NCBI GenBank assembly: GCA_943323725.2 | Contig: CALPIW020000079.1 | Span: 1-7,060 of the forward strand | Length of the DNA: 7,060 nucleotides | Direction of reading: 5' to 3' | Source of the DNA: Polynucleobacter meluiroseus | Lineage (GTDB): Bacteria > Verrucomicrobiota > Verrucomicrobiia > Opitutales > UBA953 | In this document: one piece after another, positions 1 to 5,967 of the stretch | How positions within the stretch are numbered: the first letter of the stretch is position 1 | Layout: every line of letters starts with the position of its first letter | Notes under the pieces: model-generated | What the model saw: the letters and a program-made list of their open reading frames with translations, nothing else | Database searches by the model: none | What the model was told of the DNA's origin: nothing | Made by a program: the position numbers and the translations under genes

Positions 1-66
1 GACGGCTGGACCAAGACCGCCGGCGAATGGATGGGTGCCGAAGGTTTCCTGAAGACCTCCAAATAA
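1..66 (+). CDS. 3' end of an unidentified gene (partial)
   Basis: Frame 1 is open from the window edge to a TAA at 64-66 and encodes 21 residues ending in EGFLKTSK. The stop lies only 4 bp before the ATG of the SASA esterase on the same strand. That spacing suggests one transcript and possibly translational coupling, because no good Shine-Dalgarno sequence precedes the downstream ATG. The fragment is too short to assign to a family. That it is coding at all is inferred from the open frame and its tight junction with the next gene. Confidence 0.5.
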   Translation, partial: DGWTKTAGEWMGAEGFLKTSK

Positions 67-70
67 GCTC

Positions 71-1108
71 ATGCGTTCCTTCCTCGCCTGCTGGTTCCTC
101 CTAAGCGCTTCGACGGCGTGGCCCCAGAACGGCGCGAAGGAGCCCGTCCAGGTCTTCATCCTGATGGGCCAGTCCAATATGGTCGGCCTGGGCAAGGTCT
201 CCGGCCGCGAAGGCTCGCTCGAGTACGCGGTGAAAGAGAAGAAGCTCTTCCCTTATCTCGTCGATGCGCAAGGCGCCTGGAAAGCGCGCGAAGACGTCCG
301 TCACGTGCGCGTGATGGTCGGCCGCGGCGGGAACATGCAGATCTTCAACGACGAATGGCTCAAGGTCGGCGGACGCACCCTCGGACCTGAATACGGCATC
401 GGCCATCAGCTGGGAGACGCCTTGCCCGCGACCGCGATGCTCCTCAAGAGCTGCATCGGCAATCGCAGCCTCGGTTGGGACCTGCTGCCTCCCGGCAGCC
501 CAAGGGAACTCTTCGAGGGCAAGGTCTACGCGGCCTACAAGGAAAGACCCGACAGCTGGCCGGCCGACCCGGCGCGCGGGATCAATACTCCCGCGCCGCC
601 CTGGGTCGACAAGAACGGCAAGCCGATCGATTGGTACGCCGGGAAACAATACGACGACGACGTGGCCAACGCGAAGAAGATCCTGGCGGAGTTCCCTAAG
701 CACTGCCCTGGCGCGCAAAGCTATGAAGTAGCGGGCTTCTTCTTCTGGCAGGGCGAAAAAGATGGCGGCAACCCCGGCCACGCGGCCGCTTACGAGGCCA
801 ACCTCGTCCGTTTCATCAAGCAACTGCGTAAGGATTTCGAGGCTCCGCAGGCGAAATTCGTCCTGGCGACCTTGGGTGAGTCCGTGAAGGGATCGGGCGG
901 CAATGGCGGCCGCATCCTCGCGGCGCAGCTGGCCGTCGACGGAAATTCCGGCAAATATCCGGAGTTCAAGGGCAACGTCGCGACGGTCTACGCGCACCCC
1001 CTCTCCAAGGGCGGCTCAGGCAACAGCCACTACAACGGTAACGCCGAGACCTACATGGCCGTGGGCGAGGCGATGGGCCAGGCCATGGTCGGACTTCTCA
1101 AGGAATGA
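71..1108 (+). CDS. Secreted SASA-family carbohydrate acetylesterase (sialate O-acetylesterase-like)
   Basis: The 345-residue protein begins with a short signal peptide (hydrophobic LACWFLLSASTAW, about residues 4-17), so it probably acts in the periplasm or outside the cell. The family nucleophile block GQSNM lies at 33-37 and makes Ser35 the likely catalytic serine. Further SGNH/SASA-type blocks are GPE at 105-107, NRSLGW at 131-136 and WQGEKD at 226-231. His320, in NSHYNGNAETY near the C-terminus, is the likely catalytic base. Known members of SASA (PF03629) and the related CE6 family remove O-acetyl groups from sialic acids, xylan or other glycans; the substrate here cannot be read from sequence. 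The ATG at 71 is supported by the signal peptide directly after it and by the 4-bp gap to the upstream stop. The position three residues before His320 is Gly317, not the Asp of the classical DxxH motif, so the acid may come from elsewhere, for example Glu229 or Asp231. The family call is strong and the substrate unknown. Confidence 0.92.
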   Translation: MRSFLACWFLLSASTAWPQNGAKEPVQVFILMGQSNMVGLGKVSGREGSLEYAVKEKKLFPYLVDAQGAWKAREDVRHVRVMVGRGGNMQIFNDEWLKVGGRTLGPEYGIGHQLGDALPATAMLLKSCIGNRSLGWDLLPPGSPRELFEGKVYAAYKERPDSWPADPARGINTPAPPWVDKNGKPIDWYAGKQYDDDVANAKKILAEFPKHCPGAQSYEVAGFFFWQGEKDGGNPGHAAAYEANLVRFIKQLRKDFEAPQAKFVLATLGESVKGSGGNGGRILAAQLAVDGNSGKYPEFKGNVATVYAHPLSKGGSGNSHYNGNAETYMAVGEAMGQAMVGLLKE

Positions 1109-1172
1109 CAGGGCGAGCCTCGTCGCCTGAAGCCGCCCACCGCGCCGACGACGCACTGCGGGAACGACAGGC
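1109..1172. other. Convergent intergenic gap
   Basis: These 64 bp separate the stop codons of two converging genes (TGA at 1106-1108 on plus, TAA at 1175-1173 on minus), so a bidirectional terminator would be expected here. The only structure I see is a short hairpin, GGCGA at 1112-1116 pairing with TCGCC at 1123-1127 around a 6-nt loop. It has no T-tract on either side, so it is not a convincing intrinsic terminator. Confidence 0.3.
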
Positions 1173-2378
1173 TTAGGCGCCGCCGCGGCGGATCTCGGAG
1201 CCTTCGAAGCGGATCGACACGCGCCAGACCTTCTTGACGCGCGTGATCACCTTGCCGGTGCCGGCGACGATGGTCTCGGGGATCTCGATGCGGTGCTGGT
1301 CGACCACGGCGTGGAAGCCGCGCTCGGAGAAGATGTCGATGAACATCGAGATGGCCAGCGGGTCGTCGAACACGGTGGTCTCGATGTTGACGTGCGCCTG
1401 GCCGGAGATGGCGTGGGCCTTGATGATCGGGAGGAACTTGTCCTGGATCAGCTCGATGACCTGGCGGAAGGTCTCGGCGTTGCGCTCGGCGTAGTCATCG
1501 AGACGGCGGACGAGGTCCTGACGGGCGTGCTGGACGATCTGCGAGGCCAACGGAATCGGCGAGATGAGGTCATACGTCTCTTCGGCCAGCTCGAGGGAGC
1601 TCTGGTACTGGAGCTCCTTGATGATACGGGCCTGGACTTCCGGGAGCGAACCCTGCGCGTTGATGAAGTGGTAATGGAAGATGTCGCGCAGCGACTGCAG
1701 CGGCTCGTAGGTGCGCTCCTTGAAGACGCGGTAACGGTTGCGGGCGGCGTCGGCGGTGAGGTCGGTCTTGCGGACTTCGGCGAGCGCGCCGCCTTCGCGG
1801 GCGACCTTCTCGTTCTGAGCGAGGGCTTCCTGACCGCGCTTCAACTGACGGCGGACGGACTCGTTCTCGTCGACGAAGAGGACGAGGATATGGAAGTGCG
1901 GCTTCGGGAAACGCGGGCCGTGCGGCGTACCGCGGAACTCGGTGCGCAGGTCGTTGAGCTTGGCGAAGAGGTGCTTGAGGCACTCCACCTGCACCATCGA
2001 ACGCGGGAAACCGTCGACGATCGCGCCGCTCACATACTCGGACGAAAGCAGCTTACGGAAGAGGATCTCCACCACTTCGCGGTCGCCGACGAGCATGCCG
2101 GCGTCGATGCGCTTCTTGGCTTCCGGGCTCGAGAGCAGGTCGCTGACCACGATCGGGTCGGCGGCGTAGTCGCGATACTGGAGGATGAACGCGGTGTTGG
2201 TGCCCTTACCGGCGCCCGGGGCGCCATTGAGCCAGAAGATCTCGCGCGGGAAGGCCAGCTTCTCGCGGCCGAATTCACGCTCCAGACTGGACCAGACCGA
2301 GTCGAAGATGATCTGGCCATCCTTGACCTCGAGGTCGCTGATACCGCTCGAGGCGGGTCTGGGCAGAGCGTCGCTCAT
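1173..2378 (-). CDS. Adenylate-kinase-like nucleoside monophosphate kinase with extra C-terminal domain
   Basis: The protein has 401 residues, against roughly 180-220 for typical bacterial adenylate kinase. Residues 45-255 carry the NMP-kinase core: a P-loop GAPGAGKGT at 52-60 (Lys58), an NMP-binding segment around SDLL at 79-82 followed by IDAGMLVGD at 91-99, the signature DGFPRS at 122-127 (Arg126), and a lid-side segment with Arg203, Asp206 and RNRYRVF at 213-219. Known members transfer phosphate from ATP to AMP or another NMP in the cytoplasm. Differences from standard Adk include Ser83 where E. coli Adk has the AMP-contacting Arg of GDMLR, a shortened NMP-binding region, and a charged, probably helical insert (about 171-202) in place of the usual lid. 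Residues 1-44 form an N-terminal extension. Residues 262-401 form an unrecognised domain, helical at first and then strand-like. The ATG start is the only reasonable one, though no clear Shine-Dalgarno sequence precedes it. It is the last gene of the minus-strand run. NMP kinase family is confident; AMP as substrate is less so. Confidence 0.85.
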   Translation of the reverse strand: MSDALPRPASSGISDLEVKDGQIIFDSVWSSLEREFGREKLAFPREIFWLNGAPGAGKGTNTAFILQYRDYAADPIVVSDLLSSPEAKKRIDAGMLVGDREVVEILFRKLLSSEYVSGAIVDGFPRSMVQVECLKHLFAKLNDLRTEFRGTPHGPRFPKPHFHILVLFVDENESVRRQLKRGQEALAQNEKVAREGGALAEVRKTDLTADAARNRYRVFKERTYEPLQSLRDIFHYHFINAQGSLPEVQARIIKELQYQSSLELAEETYDLISPIPLASQIVQHARQDLVRRLDDYAERNAETFRQVIELIQDKFLPIIKAHAISGQAHVNIETTVFDDPLAISMFIDIFSERGFHAVVDQHRIEIPETIVAGTGKVITRVKKVWRVSIRFEGSEIRRGGA

Positions 2379-2414
2379 GAAGTTAAGGGTCTAGGAGTAA
2401 ATCTCCCGACCTAA

Positions 2415-2435
2415 CCTGCGAGGCAAAAACGCAGG
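2415..2435 (-). terminator. Hairpin between secreted-protein gene and NMP kinase gene
   Basis: CCTGCG at 2415-2420 and CGCAGG at 2430-2435 form a perfect 6-bp stem around a 9-nt loop that is T-rich on the transcribed minus strand. It lies 23 bp past the stop of the upstream gene and 36 bp before the kinase ATG. There is no T-tract after the stem, so it is at best a weak or factor-assisted terminator. It might instead be an RNA-processing or leader structure, or chance in GC-rich DNA. Confidence 0.22.
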
Positions 2436-2458
2436 GTAATCGCCTCATTTCCCGCCGA

Positions 2459-3325
2459 TTACTTGACGCCGCCCTTGGTCTGCACCGCATCCGAGCCCGG
2501 TTTGACGGCCGGGAGACCCGGCTCGTCCGAACGGTTCCGACGGAACTGATAGCGGTTGATGTCCTGCATCGAGAGCTGCTCGACCGTCTTCGGCGAAGGA
2601 TTGAGCCGACCTTGCCAGCCGGACTTCACGCCGGTGTACCGTTCGTCAGAAACGACACCCATGCGGTCTTCCCAGGCCTGAATCTCGGCCTTGGCGCCGT
2701 TGGCGGTCGCATTGGTCCGGGCGACGGACTTCACCTCGATCGTGTCCTTCGGACGGACCTCCGCGCCGAGACCATCGGTCAGCTCGATCTCGGCCTTCTT
2801 CCGTCCGAGGGTGTCATAGCGACCGTGCCAGGTGTCGAGGGTGACCAAGTTGTTTCGATTATAGACCTGCTCTTTGCCGATCGGCGCCGTGCCGGCTTCG
2901 TAACGTTGCTCGAGCAGGCCGCTCGCTTTGGAGGCACGCTTCAGGCCGGCGTTCACATCCACGGCGCCATCGACGCCCTTCCCCGTTCCTTGCCCCTGCA
3001 GCGCGAACGGGACCGTCCGTCCGTCGGCGGTGCGGATGGTCTGATCGACTTTGGGAGCGGGCGAAGCAGGCGCAGCGGGAGAGGTCGTGACGGTGGCCGC
3101 AGATGCGGGACGCGGGAGCGAGTTCGAGGTGCGGGCTTTCGCCGGCGTCCCGTCCAAGGGCTTACCCTCGGCGTCATAGCGATAGACCTGCGTCCCTTCG
3201 ATGCCGCCCTCGGCGGTGATGACCACGCCGGCCTTCATGCCTCCGGGCGGACGCTCCGCCCCCACGGCCGTCAGGACGGCTAGGGCAAGTAGCGTAGGAA
3301 TGGAGACGCGGGGTCGCAAGGCCAC
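2459..3325 (-). CDS. Secreted protein of unknown function
   Basis: I do not recognise this 288-residue protein. It starts with a clear Sec-type signal peptide: basic ALRPRV, a hydrophobic stretch at about 9-21, and a likely cleavage after AVGA at 20-23. A region rich in Pro, Ala, Ser and Thr (about 66-92) looks like a flexible linker. Residues 30-65 and 93-105 contain short strand-like stretches such as TQVYRYDAEGKPLDG and TIRTADGRTVPF. The C-terminal part (about 135-260) is polar and charged with aromatic residues (WHGRYDTLGRKKAEIEL at 166-182, WQGRLNPSP at 237-245, INRYQFRRNRSDEPG at 256-270). I see no transmembrane segment, lipobox or catalytic motif. The start is a GTG; an in-frame TTG two codons later is the only other start that keeps the signal peptide, and the nearer ATG at 3329-3327 is out of frame. 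The gene begins 38 bp after glgP ends and could be co-transcribed with it. It is probably a periplasmic or envelope protein. Confidence 0.72.
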   Translation of the reverse strand: MALRPRVSIPTLLALAVLTAVGAERPPGGMKAGVVITAEGGIEGTQVYRYDAEGKPLDGTPAKARTSNSLPRPASAATVTTSPAAPASPAPKVDQTIRTADGRTVPFALQGQGTGKGVDGAVDVNAGLKRASKASGLLEQRYEAGTAPIGKEQVYNRNNLVTLDTWHGRYDTLGRKKAEIELTDGLGAEVRPKDTIEVKSVARTNATANGAKAEIQAWEDRMGVVSDERYTGVKSGWQGRLNPSPKTVEQLSMQDINRYQFRRNRSDEPGLPAVKPGSDAVQTKGGVK

Positions 3326-3342
3326 CCATCTTGGGCGACCCC
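3310..3342 (-). promoter_or_regulatory. Hairpin enclosing the start codon of the secreted-protein gene
   Basis: GGGGTCG (3310-3316) pairs perfectly with CGACCCC (3336-3342), and inside it CAAG (3317-3320) pairs with CTTG (3330-3333), with a 2-nt bulge at 3334-3335. The 9-nt loop (3321-3329) contains the GTG start codon at 3325-3323. The structure sits in the 38-bp gap after glgP and runs into the next coding region. It could modulate translation initiation or mark a weak transcript end for glgP, but no T-tract follows. The pairing is seen directly; any function is inference. Confidence 0.33.
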
Positions 3343-3363
3343 ACGACCGACCTCAATCCCTTC

Positions 3364-5916
3364 TTAGCGGGGAATCGGCAGGGATTTGGTCTTCCAGATC
3401 AGCTTGGCGTAGTCGCCGATCGAGCGGTCCGACGAGAACTTGGCGCAGCGGGCGACGTTGCGGATGGCCATCGCGGCCCAGCGACGGCGGTCGAGGAAGG
3501 CCTGGGAGGCCTTCTCCTGCGCGTCGACGTAGCTACGGAAGTCGGCCAGCACCAGGTAAGGGTCACCGCCGGACATCAGCGAATCCACCACCGGGGCGAG
3601 CGCGCCCGGCTGTTCCGGCGTGAAGGTCTCGGAGCGGAGCCAGTCGAGGAGCGAGGCGAGTTCCGGATCGGCGGCGAGCACCGCGTGCGGATCATAGCCG
3701 TCGGCCCACAGCTGCTGGACCTCCTCGACCTTGAGGCCGAAGATGAAGATGTTCTGGTCGCCGACTTCCTCGGCGATCTCGACGTTGGCGCCGTCGAGGG
3801 TGCCGATCGTGACCGCGCCGTTGAGCGCGAGCTTCATGTTACCCGTACCGGAGGCTTCCTTGCCCGCCGTGGAGATCTGCTCGGAGAGGTCCGCGGCCGG
3901 GATGATGCGCTCGGCGAGCGAGACCCGGTAATCCGGCAGGAACACGACCTTGAGCAGGCCACGCACGCGCTCATCGGAATTGATGACGGCGGCCACGCGG
4001 TTGATGGCGTGGATGATGTGCTTGGCCAACGCGTAACCCGGGGCGGCCTTGGCGCCGAAGACGCAGACGCGCGGCGTGAACTTGCCGTTGGGTTCGTTGA
4101 GGATGCGCCGGTAAAGGTGCAGGATGTGCAGCAGGTTCAGGTGCTGGCGCTTATACTCATGCAGGCGCTTGATCTGGACGTCGAAGAGCGCGTCGGGCGA
4201 GACGTCCACGTCGACGAGCTCCTTGATGCGGGCGGCGAGACGCACCTTGTTGGCGCGCTTGATCGCGAGGAAGCGTTCCTGGAAAGCCGGGCGGTCGGCG
4301 ACCGCGTCGAGCTTGCGCAGGCGGCCGAGGTCGGTCTCCCAACCGGTGCCGGCGAACTCATCACAGAGGGTGCTGAGCTCGGGATTGCAGCCGCGGACCC
4401 AGCGACGGGGCGTCACGCCGTTGGTGACGTTGACGAACTTACCCTTCCACAGCTCATCGAAGCCCGGGAACAGGTTGGCCCGCAGGAGGCGGGTGTGCAG
4501 TTCGGCCACGCCGTTGACGTGGTGCGAGCCGACGACGGCGAGGTGCGCCATGCGGACGCGCTTCGGGAAGCCTTCCTGGATGATCGAGAGCTCGGTCTTG
4601 CGGGCGTCGTCTCCGGGCCAGCGGCGGTCGACCTCCTCGAGGTGACGGCGGTTGATCTCGTAGATGATCTCGAGGTGGCGCGGGAGCACCTTCTCGAAGA
4701 GAGGCACGGACCAGGTCTCGAGCGCCTCGGGCAGCAAGGTGTGGTTGGTGTAGCTGAAGGTCTGGGTGCAGAGCGCCCAGGCTTCATCCCAGGTCAGGCG
4801 CTCGACGTCGACGAGCAGGCGCATGAGCTCGGCCACGGCGATCGCCGGGTGGGTGTCGTTGAGCTGGATGGCGGCCTTGGCCGGCAAGGAATTGAAATCA
4901 GGATTCAGGCGACGGTGGCGGCGCAGGATGTCCTGCAGCGAGCACGACACGAAGAAGATCTGCTGGACGAGGCGCAGCTCCTTGCCGCTCTCGGTGCTGT
5001 CGTTCGGATAGAGGACCTTGGAGACGGTCTCGCTGGAAGTACGGTCACGGACCGCGTCGACGTAGCCACCGCGGTCGAAGGCACGGAAGTCGAACTCCGA
5101 GGCGGCCTTGGACTCCCAGAGGCGGAGGAAGTTGACGCTGCTGCCCGCGAAGCCGGCGATCGGGATGTCCCACGGCACGCCGAGGAGGTCGCGCGTCTCG
5201 ACGAGTTCGGCGGAATGGTTGCCGCGGTCGTCGGTGCTGTGCTTGACGCGGCCGTAAAGCGGCACGCTCACGCGGAAGTTCGGGCGGCGGATCAGCCACG
5301 GATTGTTATTGGCCAGCCAGTTGTCGGCGACTTCGACCTGGCGGCCGAGCGCGAAGGTCTGCCGGAAGAGGCCGAACTCGTAATGGATGCCGTAACCGAC
5401 GGCCGGGATGTCCATCGTCGCGAGGGAATCCAGGAAGCACGCGGCCAGACGGCCGAGGCCGCCGTTGCCGAGGCCCATGTCGGCTTCTTCGTCGGCGACC
5501 GTCTCCAGGTCCTGGCCGAGTTCGGACAACGCCTGCGCCGCGACCTCGCGCAGCTGCAGGTTGACGAGGTTGTTCGTGAGCACGCGGCCCATGAGGTACT
5601 CGAGGGAGAGATAGTAGACGCGGCGGACGTTCTTGCTGGCGTGCTGGGACTGCGTGTCGATGTAACGCTCCAGCATCTGGTCGCGGGCGGCCATGCAAGT
5701 GGCCATCCACCAGTCATTGCGGGTGGCGGTGACGCGGTCGCGGGCAAAGGTGCTCTTCAGATGATGCAGGATGGCGTCGCGGAAGATCGCGACCGGAGAG
5801 GCGATGGCGGCCTTCGCGGGCGCCTTGGCCTTGGGCTTGGAGACGGGCTTGGCGGCCGGCTTGCGGACCTTGACCACCTTGACGGACTTCTTCGCGGGCT
5901 TCTTCTTTTTAGGCAT
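3364..5916 (-). CDS. glgP: Glycogen/alpha-glucan phosphorylase
   Basis: This is a full-length 850-residue GT35 phosphorylase, which uses phosphate to release glucose-1-phosphate from the non-reducing ends of glycogen or maltodextrin in the cytoplasm. Landmarks in order are YYLSLEYLMGR (101-111), NGGLGRLAACFLDSLAT (151-167), GYGIHYEFGLF (174-184), QLNDTHPAIA (351-360), NVTNGVTPRRW (496-506), QIKRLHEYKRQHLN (581-594) and the pyridoxal-phosphate site EASGTGNMKLALNG (687-700), in which Lys695 should hold the cofactor. No key block is missing. Sequence alone does not separate glycogen from maltodextrin preference. Residues 1-37 are an added low-complexity tail with 14 lysines and 6 prolines; the conserved fold starts near residue 42 (VAIFRDAILHHL). 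The ATG at 5916 is the only ATG ahead of the tail and has no obvious Shine-Dalgarno sequence. The gene starts 51 bp after the Aas-like gene ends and is followed 38 bp later by the secreted-protein gene. Confidence 0.97.
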   Translation of the reverse strand: MPKKKKPAKKSVKVVKVRKPAAKPVSKPKAKAPAKAAIASPVAIFRDAILHHLKSTFARDRVTATRNDWWMATCMAARDQMLERYIDTQSQHASKNVRRVYYLSLEYLMGRVLTNNLVNLQLREVAAQALSELGQDLETVADEEADMGLGNGGLGRLAACFLDSLATMDIPAVGYGIHYEFGLFRQTFALGRQVEVADNWLANNNPWLIRRPNFRVSVPLYGRVKHSTDDRGNHSAELVETRDLLGVPWDIPIAGFAGSSVNFLRLWESKAASEFDFRAFDRGGYVDAVRDRTSSETVSKVLYPNDSTESGKELRLVQQIFFVSCSLQDILRRHRRLNPDFNSLPAKAAIQLNDTHPAIAVAELMRLLVDVERLTWDEAWALCTQTFSYTNHTLLPEALETWSVPLFEKVLPRHLEIIYEINRRHLEEVDRRWPGDDARKTELSIIQEGFPKRVRMAHLAVVGSHHVNGVAELHTRLLRANLFPGFDELWKGKFVNVTNGVTPRRWVRGCNPELSTLCDEFAGTGWETDLGRLRKLDAVADRPAFQERFLAIKRANKVRLAARIKELVDVDVSPDALFDVQIKRLHEYKRQHLNLLHILHLYRRILNEPNGKFTPRVCVFGAKAAPGYALAKHIIHAINRVAAVINSDERVRGLLKVVFLPDYRVSLAERIIPAADLSEQISTAGKEASGTGNMKLALNGAVTIGTLDGANVEIAEEVGDQNIFIFGLKVEEVQQLWADGYDPHAVLAADPELASLLDWLRSETFTPEQPGALAPVVDSLMSGGDPYLVLADFRSYVDAQEKASQAFLDRRRWAAMAIRNVARCAKFSSDRSIGDYAKLIWKTKSLPIPR
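5806..5916 (-). other. Lysine/proline/alanine-rich N-terminal tail of GlgP
   Basis: Residues 1-37 of GlgP start with MPKKKKPAKK and continue with KPAAKP-, KPKAKAPAK-like units: 14 Lys, 1 Arg, 6 Pro and no acidic residue. This resembles the basic tails of histone-H1-like bacterial proteins and is not part of the phosphorylase fold. It is likely disordered and could bind nucleic acid or another polyanion. It is in frame with no alternative ATG before the core, so translation of the tail is likely. Confidence 0.75.
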
Positions 5917-5967
5917 GATCGTCGGTTAGGACAATCGACCATAAGCCACAAGCGAGCCAAAACCGTG
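5917..5967 (-). other. Short gap between the Aas-like gene and glgP
   Basis: These 51 bp separate the TGA of the Aas-like gene (5970-5968) from the ATG of glgP. I see no convincing -35/-10 pair, terminator stem with T-tract, or ribosome-binding site. The spacing allows read-through transcription into glgP. Confidence 0.3.

Noticed and set aside
101..997. A 298-codon minus-strand frame opposite the SASA esterase
   Set aside because: It is the shadow of a gene with intact GQSNM and WQGEKD motifs. The shadow has no recognisable domain.
1109..1172. Intrinsic terminator between the converging genes
   Set aside because: Only a 5-bp stem is present, with no T-tract in either direction, so it does not meet the usual criteria.
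1293..2414. A 373-codon plus-strand frame opposite the NMP kinase
   Set aside because: Same codon-bias artefact: the translation is rich in Glu, Asp, Leu, Val and Gly with no family motif, whereas the minus strand carries a clear P-loop kinase.
2612..3283. A 223-codon plus-strand frame opposite the secreted-protein gene
   Set aside because: Considered because the minus-strand gene is itself an orphan. The minus-strand frame was preferred for its signal peptide, ordered linker and fit in the same-strand gene run; the plus-strand translation is Arg/Gly-rich without structure.
3174..3356. A 60-codon minus-strand frame at the start of the secreted-protein gene, containing the out-of-frame ATG
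   Set aside because: It is a +1 shadow with an Arg/Gly/His-rich, low-complexity product after the first few residues. The signal peptide is in the GTG-started frame.
5806..5916. Repetitive DNA in the GlgP tail as a tandem repeat or mobile trace
   Set aside because: The repetition is only approximate at the DNA level and is explained by coding for Lys/Ala/Pro; no exact repeat unit or flanking duplication is visible.
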